Assembly (NCBI GenBank): GCA_965242855.1
Contig: OZ251509.1
Span: forward strand, 2,728,001-2,792,000
Direction of reading: 5' to 3'
Source of the DNA: WTGU01 sp965242855
GTDB lineage: Bacteria; Pseudomonadota; Alphaproteobacteria; UBA828
DNA length: 64,000 nt
Shown in pieces: positions 46,637 through 55,200 of this stretch (the first letter of the stretch is position 1; the number at the start of each line of letters is the position of its first letter). The notes beneath the pieces were generated by a model. That model ran no database searches. It was not told the origin of the DNA and saw only the letters and a list, made by a program, of their open reading frames with translations. A program made the position numbers and the translations under genes.

Positions 46637-47656
46637 ATGCGGGTGTATTACGACCGGGACGCCGACCTCAACCTCATCAAGGCGAAGAAGGTCGCCATCA
46701 TCGGCTACGGCAGCCAGGGCTTTGCCCACGCGAACAACCTGAAGGACAGCGGGACGAAGGAGATCGCGGTCGGCCTCCGGCCGGGCTCGGCGAGCGCGGC
46801 GAAGGCCGAGGCCGCGGGCCTCGCGGTCATGGACATCGAACAGGCCGCCCGCTTCGGCGACGTGGTGATGATCCTGACCCCGGACGAGCTGCAACGCCGG
46901 CTCTACGACGAGGTGCTGCGCGACAACATGAAGGAGGGCGCGGCGCTGGCCTTCGCGCACGGCCTGAACATCCACTTCCGCCTGATCGAGCCGCGGCCGG
47001 ACCTCGACGTCTTCATGGTTGCGCCGAAGGGGCCGGGCCACACCGTCCGCTCGGAATACCAGCGCGGCGGCGGCGTGCCCTGCCTGCTGGCGCTGGCGCG
47101 GGACGCCTCCGGCAACGCCAAGGAGATCGGCCTCTCCTACGCGGCGGGGATCGGCGGCGGACGCGCCGGCATCATCGAGACCACCTTCCGCGAGGAGGTC
47201 GAGACCGACCTGTTCGGCGAGCAGGTCGTGCTGTGCGGCGGCCTGACCTCCCTGATCGCGGCCGCCTGGGAAACCCTGGTAGAGGCCGGCTACGCGCCGG
47301 AAATGGCCTATTTCGAGTGCCTCCACGAGGTCAAGCTGATCGTCGACCTGATGTACGAGGGCGGCATCGCCAACATGCGCTACTCGATCTCCAACACCGC
47401 CGAATACGGCGACTACACGCGCGGGCCCCGGGTGGTCGACGATGCGACCCGCGCGCGCATGAAGGAGATCCTGGCGGACATCCAGAACGGCCGCTTCACC
47501 ACCGAATGGATGCTCGAGAACGCGGCCGGCCAATCGTCCTTCAAGGCGATGCGCACGCGCGCCGCCGCACACCCGATCGAGGAGGTCGGCGAACGCCTGC
47601 GCGCCATGATGCCGTGGATCACGGAAGGGCGGCTGGTGGATCGGAGCAAGAACTGA
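46637..47656 (+). CDS. ilvC: ketol-acid reductoisomerase, class I
   Basis: Isomerises and reduces acetolactate to dihydroxyisovalerate with NADPH and magnesium. 339 residues, the short class I form. Seen are VAIIGYGSQGFAHANNLKDSG (Rossmann), the cofactor loop VGLRPGSASAAKA, VFMVAPKGPGHTVRSEYQRGGGVPCLLA, and the knotted C-terminal domain with ETDLFGEQVVLCGGLTSLIAAAWETLVEAGYAPEMAYFECLHEVKLIVDL (metal ligands). Confidence 0.98.
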   Translation: MRVYYDRDADLNLIKAKKVAIIGYGSQGFAHANNLKDSGTKEIAVGLRPGSASAAKAEAAGLAVMDIEQAARFGDVVMILTPDELQRRLYDEVLRDNMKEGAALAFAHGLNIHFRLIEPRPDLDVFMVAPKGPGHTVRSEYQRGGGVPCLLALARDASGNAKEIGLSYAAGIGGGRAGIIETTFREEVETDLFGEQVVLCGGLTSLIAAAWETLVEAGYAPEMAYFECLHEVKLIVDLMYEGGIANMRYSISNTAEYGDYTRGPRVVDDATRARMKEILADIQNGRFTTEWMLENAAGQSSFKAMRTRAAAHPIEEVGERLRAMMPWITEGRLVDRSKN

Positions 47657-47680
47657 GCCGCCGCCGTTCGGCAGGGCTTG

Positions 47681-47712
47681 GCGCGGGCGAGGGACTCTCT
47701 CCCTACCCGCGC
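47681..47712. terminator. possible bidirectional terminator between ilvC and the HEPN gene
   Basis: GCGCGGG (47681-47687) and CCCGCGC (47706-47712) flank a smaller AGGGA/TCCCT stem, giving one long hairpin between two convergent genes. It overlaps the last codons of the HEPN gene. Only TTT follows on the plus strand, so termination strength is uncertain. Confidence 0.45.
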
Positions 47713-48212
47713 ATGTTTCCGAAAGTCAGAAGCCCGGCCAGGAAGGTATCGGCCTGCACGGTTTTGCGGATGCGGCGCCAATCCGAGAAGGCTCGTTCCG
47801 CCCTGACGACCGAAGAAAGGGCGTCCAGACGCACGAACCGGCGCGCGGTGTCGTAATCAGCATCGTGCCGGGCTTCCTGGAGAACAAGAAAACTCCCGGC
47901 GACCCGGACGATCTCATCCTGGAGAGGCAGACCGTTCAGTCCGGGAACGAGCTTCGTCGAAACCTTGTCATTGGCGAATTGCCGAGCGACGTCTTTCATG
48001 GTCGCATGGGCGAACGCCCGCGCCACGCGGCCGCGCAGCGGCGCCCGGGCGTTCCCGGAGAACATGCGCGCCGTCGCTTCGCTGACCAGCAGGTGATATA
48101 GTGCGTAATACGATGCCGAGATGGCCCTGCGCAGGCTCGCCTGTTTCGGCCGCCGCGGCTCGGCGCGGGAGAGGTGACGCGCCTGCGCCAGCAAGTCGCC
48201 GTGCAGGCTCAC
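47703..48212 (-). CDS. HEPN-domain protein (putative toxin-like RNase or nucleotide-binding)
   Basis: A 169-residue helical protein from GTG 48212. The HEPN pattern is clear: LRRAISASYYALYHLLVSEAT in helix 1-2, a candidate RX6H motif in GRVARAFAH, and the late EARHDADYD segment typical of HEPN proteins. HEPN proteins with an R-X4-6-H motif are often metal-independent RNases, frequently toxins paired with a small partner. The start overlaps the upstream gene's stop by 4 bases, so the two are coupled. The partner is not a recognisable MNT nucleotidyltransferase. The function is inferred from fold only. Confidence 0.75.
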   Translation of the reverse strand: MSLHGDLLAQARHLSRAEPRRPKQASLRRAISASYYALYHLLVSEATARMFSGNARAPLRGRVARAFAHATMKDVARQFANDKVSTKLVPGLNGLPLQDEIVRVAGSFLVLQEARHDADYDTARRFVRLDALSSVVRAERAFSDWRRIRKTVQADTFLAGLLTFGNMRG

Positions 48213-48493
48213 CGCGCTCTTCCGGATTCCGGGGGCCCGGTGAAGCGAACGTACAACAACGAATCGTCGTCGATCACGCCCCCGACCCGGCTGTACACGA
48301 TGTCCTGCAGTTCGAGCAGCGCCGGCACTTCCGCGTCTTCGACCTCCTCGCTTTCGAGCACGATCCAGACCCAGACTGCGGGGTCGTCCGACCAGTCGGG
48401 GCCCGCTTCGACGCGCCACGCGCATACCGGCACCGGAAGGCCGCCAGCTTGCAATTTCTCCAGTGCCGCTTCGATGTTCGCTATGTTCGCCAT
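48209..48493 (-). CDS. small acidic partner protein of the HEPN gene, function unknown
   Basis: A 94-residue protein of unrecognised family, first gene of a two-gene unit. The ATG at 48493 follows GGAGGC by 6 bases; an ATG at 48565 would add a basic, unlikely N-terminus. The protein is rich in Asp and Glu. It has an N-terminal helix (IANIEAALEKLQAGG), a hydrophobic strand within an acidic context (DDPAVWVWIVLESEEVED), and a C-terminal strand LLYVRFTG. The position and acidic character suit an antitoxin or regulator, but no DNA-binding or nucleotidyltransferase motif (GSxAR...DxD) is present. Confidence 0.7.
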   Translation of the reverse strand: MANIANIEAALEKLQAGGLPVPVCAWRVEAGPDWSDDPAVWVWIVLESEEVEDAEVPALLELQDIVYSRVGGVIDDDSLLYVRFTGPPESGRAR

Positions 48494-48701
48494 CGTGCCG
48501 CCTCCGTCGCACCGCCCGCGCGCCGGGCGTTCCCCGCCTCCGAACCGCGGCTGCGAAAGGTCCACGACCGGACATAGCCGGGCGGCGCGGGGCGCGCAAC
48601 GCTGCGTGTATGATCCGCGCCCGCGCTTCGTTTTTCCGCTGGCCGAGCGGGGCGGGTTGGCCTAAGAGACGGGGCGGGTCAGCGACACGGCGGGCGGCGT
48701 C

Positions 48702-49697
48702 TTGCGCATCGTCACGATCTTCGGCGGCACCGGCTTCCTCGGGCGGCACATCGTCCAGCGCTTGGCGCAGGAGGATTGGAGCATCCGCGTCGCCACCCGG
48801 CACCCGGAACGCGCCGGCTTCCTCCGCCCCTGCGGCGACGTGGGCCGCATCGCGCCGCTCCAGGCCAACGCACGGGACGACGACTCGGTCCGGCGCGCGG
48901 TCGAAGGGGCCGATGCGGTGGTCAATCTGTGCGGCATCCTCCACGAGCGCGGGCGGCAGACCTTCGCCGCCATCCACGCGGCGGCGGCCGGGCGCATCGC
49001 GCAGGCCGCGGCGGCGGCCGGCGCCGCGCGCCTGCTCCACGTCTCGGCGCTCGGCGCCGACGCCGCATCGCCTTCGGCCTACGCGCGCTCCAGGGCGGCG
49101 GGCGAGGCGGCGGTGCGCGCGGCGTTTCCGACCGCCGCGATCTTCAGGCCGAGCCTCGTGTTCGGACCGGAGGACGGATTCTTCAACCGCCTCGCGTCGC
49201 TGCTGCGCCTCGCCCCGGTGCTGCCGCTGTTCTTCGCCGGCCCGCCCAGGCTGGAGATGGACGGGCTCTTCCCACGCTTCGCCTGCGCCGCCGGGACGAC
49301 GCGGTTCCAGCCGGTCTTCGTAGGCGACGTGGCGGAAGCCGCCCATCGCGTCCTGGACGCACGCACGCCGCCCGGCGAGGTGTACGAACTCGGCGGCCCC
49401 TCGGTCTACAGCTACGCCGAGCTGACGGCGCTCGTCCTCGCAGAGACCCGTCGCAAGGCGCTGTTGCTCCCCGTCCCCTTCCTCGCCGCGGCGGCGCTCG
49501 CCCAGCTTCTCCGCTTCGCCCCGGACCCGCCGCTGACCCCCGACCAGGTGACGCTGCTGAAGATCGACAACGTCGTCGCGCCGGGCGCGCGCGGGCTCGC
49601 CGATCTCGGCGTCGCCGCCACCGCGGTGGAGCTCGTCCTGCCGACCTATCTGGACGTCTACCGCCGGGGACGCGCCGATTCCGCACCGGCGGGCTGA
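48702..49697 (+). CDS. NDUFA9-like NAD(P)-binding protein (complex I-associated family)
   Basis: A 331-residue atypical SDR of the NDUFA9 family. The N-terminus VTIFGGTGFLGRHIVQRL is the Rossmann motif; VNLCGILHERGRQTFAAIH and RPSLVFGPEDGFFNRLASLL are family blocks. The usual catalytic Tyr-x3-Lys is modified (AYARSRAAGE), as in this group. It starts at TTG 48702 for lack of a better in-frame start. Its location beside uppP (convergent) is common in alphaproteobacteria. It may support respiratory complex I or quinone metabolism. Confidence 0.85.
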   Translation: MRIVTIFGGTGFLGRHIVQRLAQEDWSIRVATRHPERAGFLRPCGDVGRIAPLQANARDDDSVRRAVEGADAVVNLCGILHERGRQTFAAIHAAAAGRIAQAAAAAGAARLLHVSALGADAASPSAYARSRAAGEAAVRAAFPTAAIFRPSLVFGPEDGFFNRLASLLRLAPVLPLFFAGPPRLEMDGLFPRFACAAGTTRFQPVFVGDVAEAAHRVLDARTPPGEVYELGGPSVYSYAELTALVLAETRRKALLLPVPFLAAAALAQLLRFAPDPPLTPDQVTLLKIDNVVAPGARGLADLGVAATAVELVLPTYLDVYRRGRADSAPAG

Positions 49698-49706
49698 CGA
49701 ACCCGC

Positions 49707-50519
49707 TCAGGCCGAATAGAGCCAGCCCAGAAGGGCGGCGCCGAGCAACACCCGGTAGATCGCGAAGGGCGCGAAACTCGTTCGCCGGAGCAAGGCGAGC
49801 AACGCCGCGATGGCCGCCAGCGCGGTCGCGAACGACAACGCCGCCGCGAGCGCTGCGTCGGCGACGACGACCGCGTCGCCCCGGCGCGCCAGCTCCCAGC
49901 CGGCGGCGAGGGCGGCCGCGGCGATGACGGGGATCGACATGAGCATCGAGAAGCGGGCGGCCTCGGCGCGCTCGTAACCCAGGAGGCGGGCGGCCGTCAT
50001 CGTGATGCCTGACCGGCTCGTGCCCGGAACGAGGGCGAGCGCCTGGGCGAGGCCGATGACGGCGGCGTCGCGCAGGGACATGTGCTCGACACGGCGCACC
50101 GTCATGCCGAAGCGGTCCGCGGCGTAGAGCACGACGCCGAAGCCCAGGGTGGTCCAGCCGACGATCGCCGGGTCGCGGAAGACCGCCGGGGCCAGCGCCG
50201 CGAGCGCGCCGCCGGCGACGAGGGCGGGGACGGCCGAAACCGCCAGATGGAGGCCGAGCACGCGGCCCGCACGCCGCTCCTCCCGCCGACCGCGCCGGCC
50301 GATGCTGACAGCGCCGGCGAGAACCCGCCCGAGGTCGCGCCGGAAATAGACCACTACCGCCGCCAGCGTGCCGGCATGGACCGCGACGTCCAGAACCAAT
50401 CCCTGATCCGCCCAGCCGGCAGCGGCCGGAATCAGCACGAGATGCCCGGACGAACTGACCGGCAGAAACTCGGTGATGCCCTGGACGACCGCGATGACGG
50501 CGAGATGATGGAACGGCAC
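49707..50519 (-). CDS. uppP: undecaprenyl-diphosphatase
   Basis: Membrane phosphatase recycling the lipid carrier of peptidoglycan synthesis; also linked to bacitracin resistance. 270 residues with about eight helices. The two active-site motifs are VVQGITEFLPVSSSGHLVL near the N-terminus and ALVPGTSRSGITMTAARLLG in the middle. It ends 9 bases from the NDUFA9-like gene, convergent. Confidence 0.96.
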   Translation of the reverse strand: MPFHHLAVIAVVQGITEFLPVSSSGHLVLIPAAAGWADQGLVLDVAVHAGTLAAVVVYFRRDLGRVLAGAVSIGRRGRREERRAGRVLGLHLAVSAVPALVAGGALAALAPAVFRDPAIVGWTTLGFGVVLYAADRFGMTVRRVEHMSLRDAAVIGLAQALALVPGTSRSGITMTAARLLGYERAEAARFSMLMSIPVIAAAALAAGWELARRGDAVVVADAALAAALSFATALAAIAALLALLRRTSFAPFAIYRVLLGAALLGWLYSA

Positions 50520-50669
50520 GAGCGCCTGCCCGACGGTTGAACGGGAACGCGAAGAGGCGTGCAGGCTTATATCACCGCTTCCCGACCGCCGATAGCGACG
50601 CGATTCCCGAATTTTGTCTTATTTCGGTTCTAATGTCGAGGTGGAGGCAGGTCTCCTCGCTTGGCTTCA

Positions 50670-50720
50670 TTGACACGATTGAAATTTCCTTCGATTAGGA
50701 CATCCATATTGCCCTATAAT
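50670..50720 (+). promoter_or_regulatory. candidate gltD-gltB promoter region
   Basis: An A/T-rich island before gltD holds a consensus TTGACA (50670-50675) with a poor -10 (GATTAG, 17 bases on), and a perfect TATAAT (50715-50720) lacking a good -35. Either could be the start site; no sigma-54 motif was seen. Confidence 0.45.
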
Positions 50721-50805
50721 GGGCCGAGGAACTTGACGTGAAGCACCTCGTCGCGTGGAATGGATGCGATGCGCCGAGGGGCGGAAGACCGGCGGAGGAA
50801 GGCGC

Positions 50806-52239
50806 GTGACCGCGGAGATGCTCAGGTTCGTGACGCTGGCGCAGCACCATCCCGACAAGCGCGCGCCGGCCTTGCGCCGCCGCGACTGGGGCGAGGTGTA
50901 CGACGATTTCCACCCCGAGGCGGCGGCCGAGCAGGCGGCGCGTTGCGCGCAATGCGGCGTTCCCTTCTGTCAGATTCACTGTCCGGTCTCCAACAACATC
51001 CCGGACTGGCTCATGCTGACGGCGGAGGGGCGCCTGCAGGAGGCCTACGAGATCTCGTCGGCGACCAACAACATGCCCGAGATCTGCGGCCGCATTTGCC
51101 CGCAGGACCGACTGTGCGAAGGCAATTGCGTCATCGAGAAGGGGTTCGAATCGGTCACCATCGGCGCCGTCGAGCGCTACATCACGGACACGGCGTTCCG
51201 CAACGGCTGGGTCGCGCCGCCCGCACCGCCCGCCGAGCGGCCGCAATCGGTCGGCATCGTCGGCGCCGGCCCGGGCGGCCTCACCGCCGCCGAGGAGCTG
51301 CGGCGGTACGGCTATCAGGTCCACATCTACGACCGCTACGACCGGGCGGGCGGGCTGTTGATCTACGGCATTCCCAACTTCAAGCTGGAGAAGGACATCG
51401 TGCGGCGTCGGACGGACCTGCTGGCGGCCGGCGGCGTGCGGATGCACCTGAACGTCGAGGTCGGACGCGACTGCTCTCTCGCCGATTTGCGCGCGCGGCA
51501 CGATGCACTGGTGCTCGCCACCGGCGCCTACAAGGCGCGCGACATCAAGGTGCCGGGCGTCGGTCTCGGCAACGTCTTCCAGGCGATGGCCTACCTCACC
51601 GCGAGCAACCGCAAGGGGCTCGGCGACCGGGTGCCCGCTTTCGACGACGGCGCGCTGGACGCGCGGGGGAAGGACGTCGTCGTCGTGGGCGGCGGCGACA
51701 CGGCGATGGATTGCGTGCGCACGGCGGTGCGCCAGGGCGCGCGTTCCGTCCGCTGCCTCTACCGGCGCGACCGCGCCAACATGCCGGGCTCGATGCAGGA
51801 AGTGACCCACGCCGAGGAGGAGGGAGTCGAATTCGTCTGGCTGTCCGCGCCGGAGGCCGTGCTCGGCGAAACCCGCGTCGAAGGCGTGCGCGCGGTGCGC
51901 ATCCACCTGGGCGTCGCCGACGCCGGCGGGCGTCAAATTCCCCAGCCGATCGCCGGCTCGAGCTACGCCATCGACGCCGACCTCTTGATCAAGGCGCTCG
52001 GCTTCGATCCCGAGGATCTGCCGGCCCTGTTCGACGCGCCGACCCTCGAGACGACGCGCTGGGGAACGCTGCTCATCGACTGGCGCACGATGATGACCAG
52101 CCTCGACGGCGTCTTCGCCGTCGGCGACATCGTGCGCGGTGCCTCGCTCGTCGTCTGGGCGATCAAGGACGGCCGCGACGCCGCCCGTTCGATCCACCGC
52201 TACATCCAGGCCCGCGCCGCCGGGGAGCCACAGCCGTGA
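50806..52239 (+). CDS. gltD: glutamate synthase, small (beta) subunit
   Basis: Supplies NADPH electrons to the large subunit. 477 residues from GTG 50806, with GGAGGA 6 bases upstream; ATG 50818 is an alternative four codons in. The N-terminal iron-sulfur cysteines are in CAQCGVPFCQIHCPVSNNIPD and CGRICPQDRLCEGNC; the FAD site is VGIVGAGPGGLTAAEELRRYGY and the NADPH site VVVVGGGDTAMDCVRTAVRQGA. The gene precedes gltB with a 4-base overlap, the reverse of the common gltB-gltD order. Confidence 0.96.
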   Translation: MTAEMLRFVTLAQHHPDKRAPALRRRDWGEVYDDFHPEAAAEQAARCAQCGVPFCQIHCPVSNNIPDWLMLTAEGRLQEAYEISSATNNMPEICGRICPQDRLCEGNCVIEKGFESVTIGAVERYITDTAFRNGWVAPPAPPAERPQSVGIVGAGPGGLTAAEELRRYGYQVHIYDRYDRAGGLLIYGIPNFKLEKDIVRRRTDLLAAGGVRMHLNVEVGRDCSLADLRARHDALVLATGAYKARDIKVPGVGLGNVFQAMAYLTASNRKGLGDRVPAFDDGALDARGKDVVVVGGGDTAMDCVRTAVRQGARSVRCLYRRDRANMPGSMQEVTHAEEEGVEFVWLSAPEAVLGETRVEGVRAVRIHLGVADAGGRQIPQPIAGSSYAIDADLLIKALGFDPEDLPALFDAPTLETTRWGTLLIDWRTMMTSLDGVFAVGDIVRGASLVVWAIKDGRDAARSIHRYIQARAAGEPQP

Positions 52240-55200
52240 GACGGGGCGGAGACGCGCTGCCGCGGGCGGGCCTTTACGATCCGGCGTTCGAGCACGACTC
52301 CTGCGGAGTCGGGCTGATCGCGGCGCTCGACGGGGCCGCGCGGCGCGACGTGGTCGAGGCGGGCGTCGCCGCGCTCAAGGCGGTGTGGCACCGGGGCGCG
52401 GTCGACGCCGACGGCAAGACGGGCGACGGCGCCGGGATTCACGTCGAGATCCCGCAGAACTTCTTCAAGGAGCACGTCGAGAACACCGGTCACGCGCCGC
52501 GCGAAGGCCGGCTCGCCGTCGGCATGATCTTCCTGCCCAAGACCGATCTCGGCGCCCAGGACATCTGCCGGGGAATCGTCGAGACGGAGATCCTGCGCTT
52601 CGGCCACGGCATCTACGGCTGGCGCCAAGTGCCGATCGACTCCTCGGTCATCGGCGAGAAGGCGAATGCCAGCCGGCCCGAGATCGAGCAGGTCATGATC
52701 TCGAACGAGCGCAGCGCGGACGACGACCAGTTCGAAATCGATCTCTACGTGATCCGCCGCCGCATCGAGAAGCAGGTCCTCGACCGCCACGTCTCCGGCT
52801 TCTACGTCTGCTCGCTCTCCTCCCGCTCGGTCATCTACAAGGGCATGTTCCTGGCCGAGCAGCTCACGGCGTTCTATCCCGACCTCCTGGACGAACGCTT
52901 CGTGTCCCGCTTCGCGATCTTCCACCAGCGCTATTCGACCAACACCTTCCCGACCTGGCGCTTGGCGCAGCCCTTCCGAATGCTCGCCCACAACGGCGAG
53001 ATCAACACGATCAGGGGCAACAGGAACTGGATGGCGAGCCACGAGACGCGGGCCGCCAGCGACGTTTTCGGCGCCTACAACAACGAGCTCTTCCCGCTGA
53101 TCGAGCCGGCCGCCTCGGATTCGATGGCCCTCGACGCGGTCTTCGAGGCGCTGGTCCGGGCCGGGCGCTCCGTTCCGGCGGCACACAGCCTCCTGATCCC
53201 GGACGCCTGGTCCAAGAAGCAGGGGATGCCGGAGAGCCACCGCGCCTTCTACAACGTCTGCAACTGCCTCATGGAGCCCTGGGACGGCCCGGCGGCGATC
53301 GCCGCGACCGACGGCACCTGGATCCTCGCCGGGATGGACCGCAACGGGCTCCGCCCCATGCGCTACAGCGTCACCGCCGACGGCCTGCTGGTTGTCGGCT
53401 CCGAGACCGGCATGGTCCCACTCGCCCCGGAGAGCGTCGTCGAGAACGGCCGCCTCGGGCCGGGGCAGATGATCTGCGTGGACCTCGCCTCCGGCCGCCT
53501 CCATCACGACCGCGAGATCAAGGACGCGCTCGCCGCTGCCAAGCCCTACGCGGACTGGGCCGCCGACGTGGTCGACGCGAGCGCCCTCGTCGCCGGCAGC
53601 ACGGCGCCCCGGATGTTTTCCCGCGACGCCCTCCGCAGGCACCAGCGCATGGTCGGCTACTCCATGGAGGAGCTCGAAATGGTGCTCCATCCCATGGCGG
53701 ACGACGGCAAGGAGCCCACCGGCTCGATGGGCGACGACACGCCGCTCGCCGTGCTCTCCGGCCAGTATCGCGGCCTTCACCACTACTTCCGGCAGATGTT
53801 CGCCCAGGTGACCAACCCGCCGATCGATTCCTTGCGCGAATACAGCGTCATGAGCCTGCTGACCCGGCTCGGCAACATGGGCAACGTCTTCGCCGAGACG
53901 CCGGAGCGGACGGCGGTGATGCAGCTCGACTCGCCGGTTCTGACCAACGGCGAGTTCGCGGCGCTGCTCGACCGTCTGGGCGAGAGGACGGCCTGGATCG
54001 ACTGCACCTTCGACGCGGCTTCCGGCGGCCGCCAGCTCACGACCGCCATCAAGCGTGTCCGCAGCGAGGCGGAAGAGGCGGTACGCGGCGGCGCCACCCA
54101 TCTGGTCCTGACCGACGAGCGCGTCTCGCGGGAGCGCGCGCCAATCCCGATGATCCTGGTGGCCGGCGGCGTCCACAGCCACCTCGTCCGGCAGCGGCTC
54201 CGCACCTTCACCTCGATCAACGTGCGCGCCGCCGAGTGCCTCGACGTGCACTATTTCGCGGTCCTGATCGGCGTCGGCGCGACCACGGTCAATCCCTATC
54301 TGGCGCTCGAAAGCGTGGCGGACCGTTGGGAGCGAGGGCTGTTCGGCGACCGGAGCCTCGCCGAATGCGAGCGGCGCTACCGGGAGGCGGTGGATTCCGG
54401 GCTGCTCAAGATTCTCTCCAAGATGGGCATTTCGGTGCTGAGCTCCTACCGGAGCGGCTACAACTTCGAAGCCGTCGGGCTGAGCCGGGCGCTGGTCGCC
54501 GACTTCTTCCCCGGCATGACTGCGCGGCTCTCGGGGATCGGCTTGAACGGCATCAAGCGCCGCGTTCTGGAGCAGCACCGCAAGGCCTGGGAGGAGAGCC
54601 CGGTGGTGCTGCCGGTGGGCGGTCTCTTCAAGTACCGGCGGTCGGGGGAAGTCCATGCCTTCGACGGGCGGTTGATCCACGGGCTTCAGGCAGCACTCGC
54701 GGGCGATTCCTACGCCGGCTACCGCAAATACGCGGAAGGCGTCCACGCGCTGCCGCCGGTCCACGTCCGCGACCTGCTCGACTTCAAGCCCGACCGGCCC
54801 GCCATCGCGCTCGAGGCGGTGGAATCGATCACCCGGATCCGCAAGCACTTCATGAGCGGCAGCATGTCTCACGGCGCGCTGTCGAAGGAGGCACACGAGA
54901 CGCTCGCGATCGCCATGAACCGCATCGGTGCGTCCTCGTGCAGCGGCGAGGGCGGTGAGGACCCGGCGCGCTTCGAACCGCGCGAAAACGGCGACAACGC
55001 CTCCTCGGCGGTCAAACAGATCGCCTCCGCCCGCTTCGGCGTGACCGCGGAATATCTGAACCGCTGCCGAGAGATCGAGATCAAGATCGCCCAGGGGGCG
55101 AAGCCCGGCGAGGGCGGCCAGCTGCCGGGGTTCAAGGTCTCTGACGAAATCGCCCGGCTGCGCCACGCGACGCCCGGCGTGACGCTGATCTCGCCGCCCC

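Noticed and set aside
50760..52235. Upstream extension of the gltB frame across gltD
   Set aside because: The extra residues match no glutamate synthase and overlap the well-conserved gltD; Cys23 positioning fits a start at 52236.
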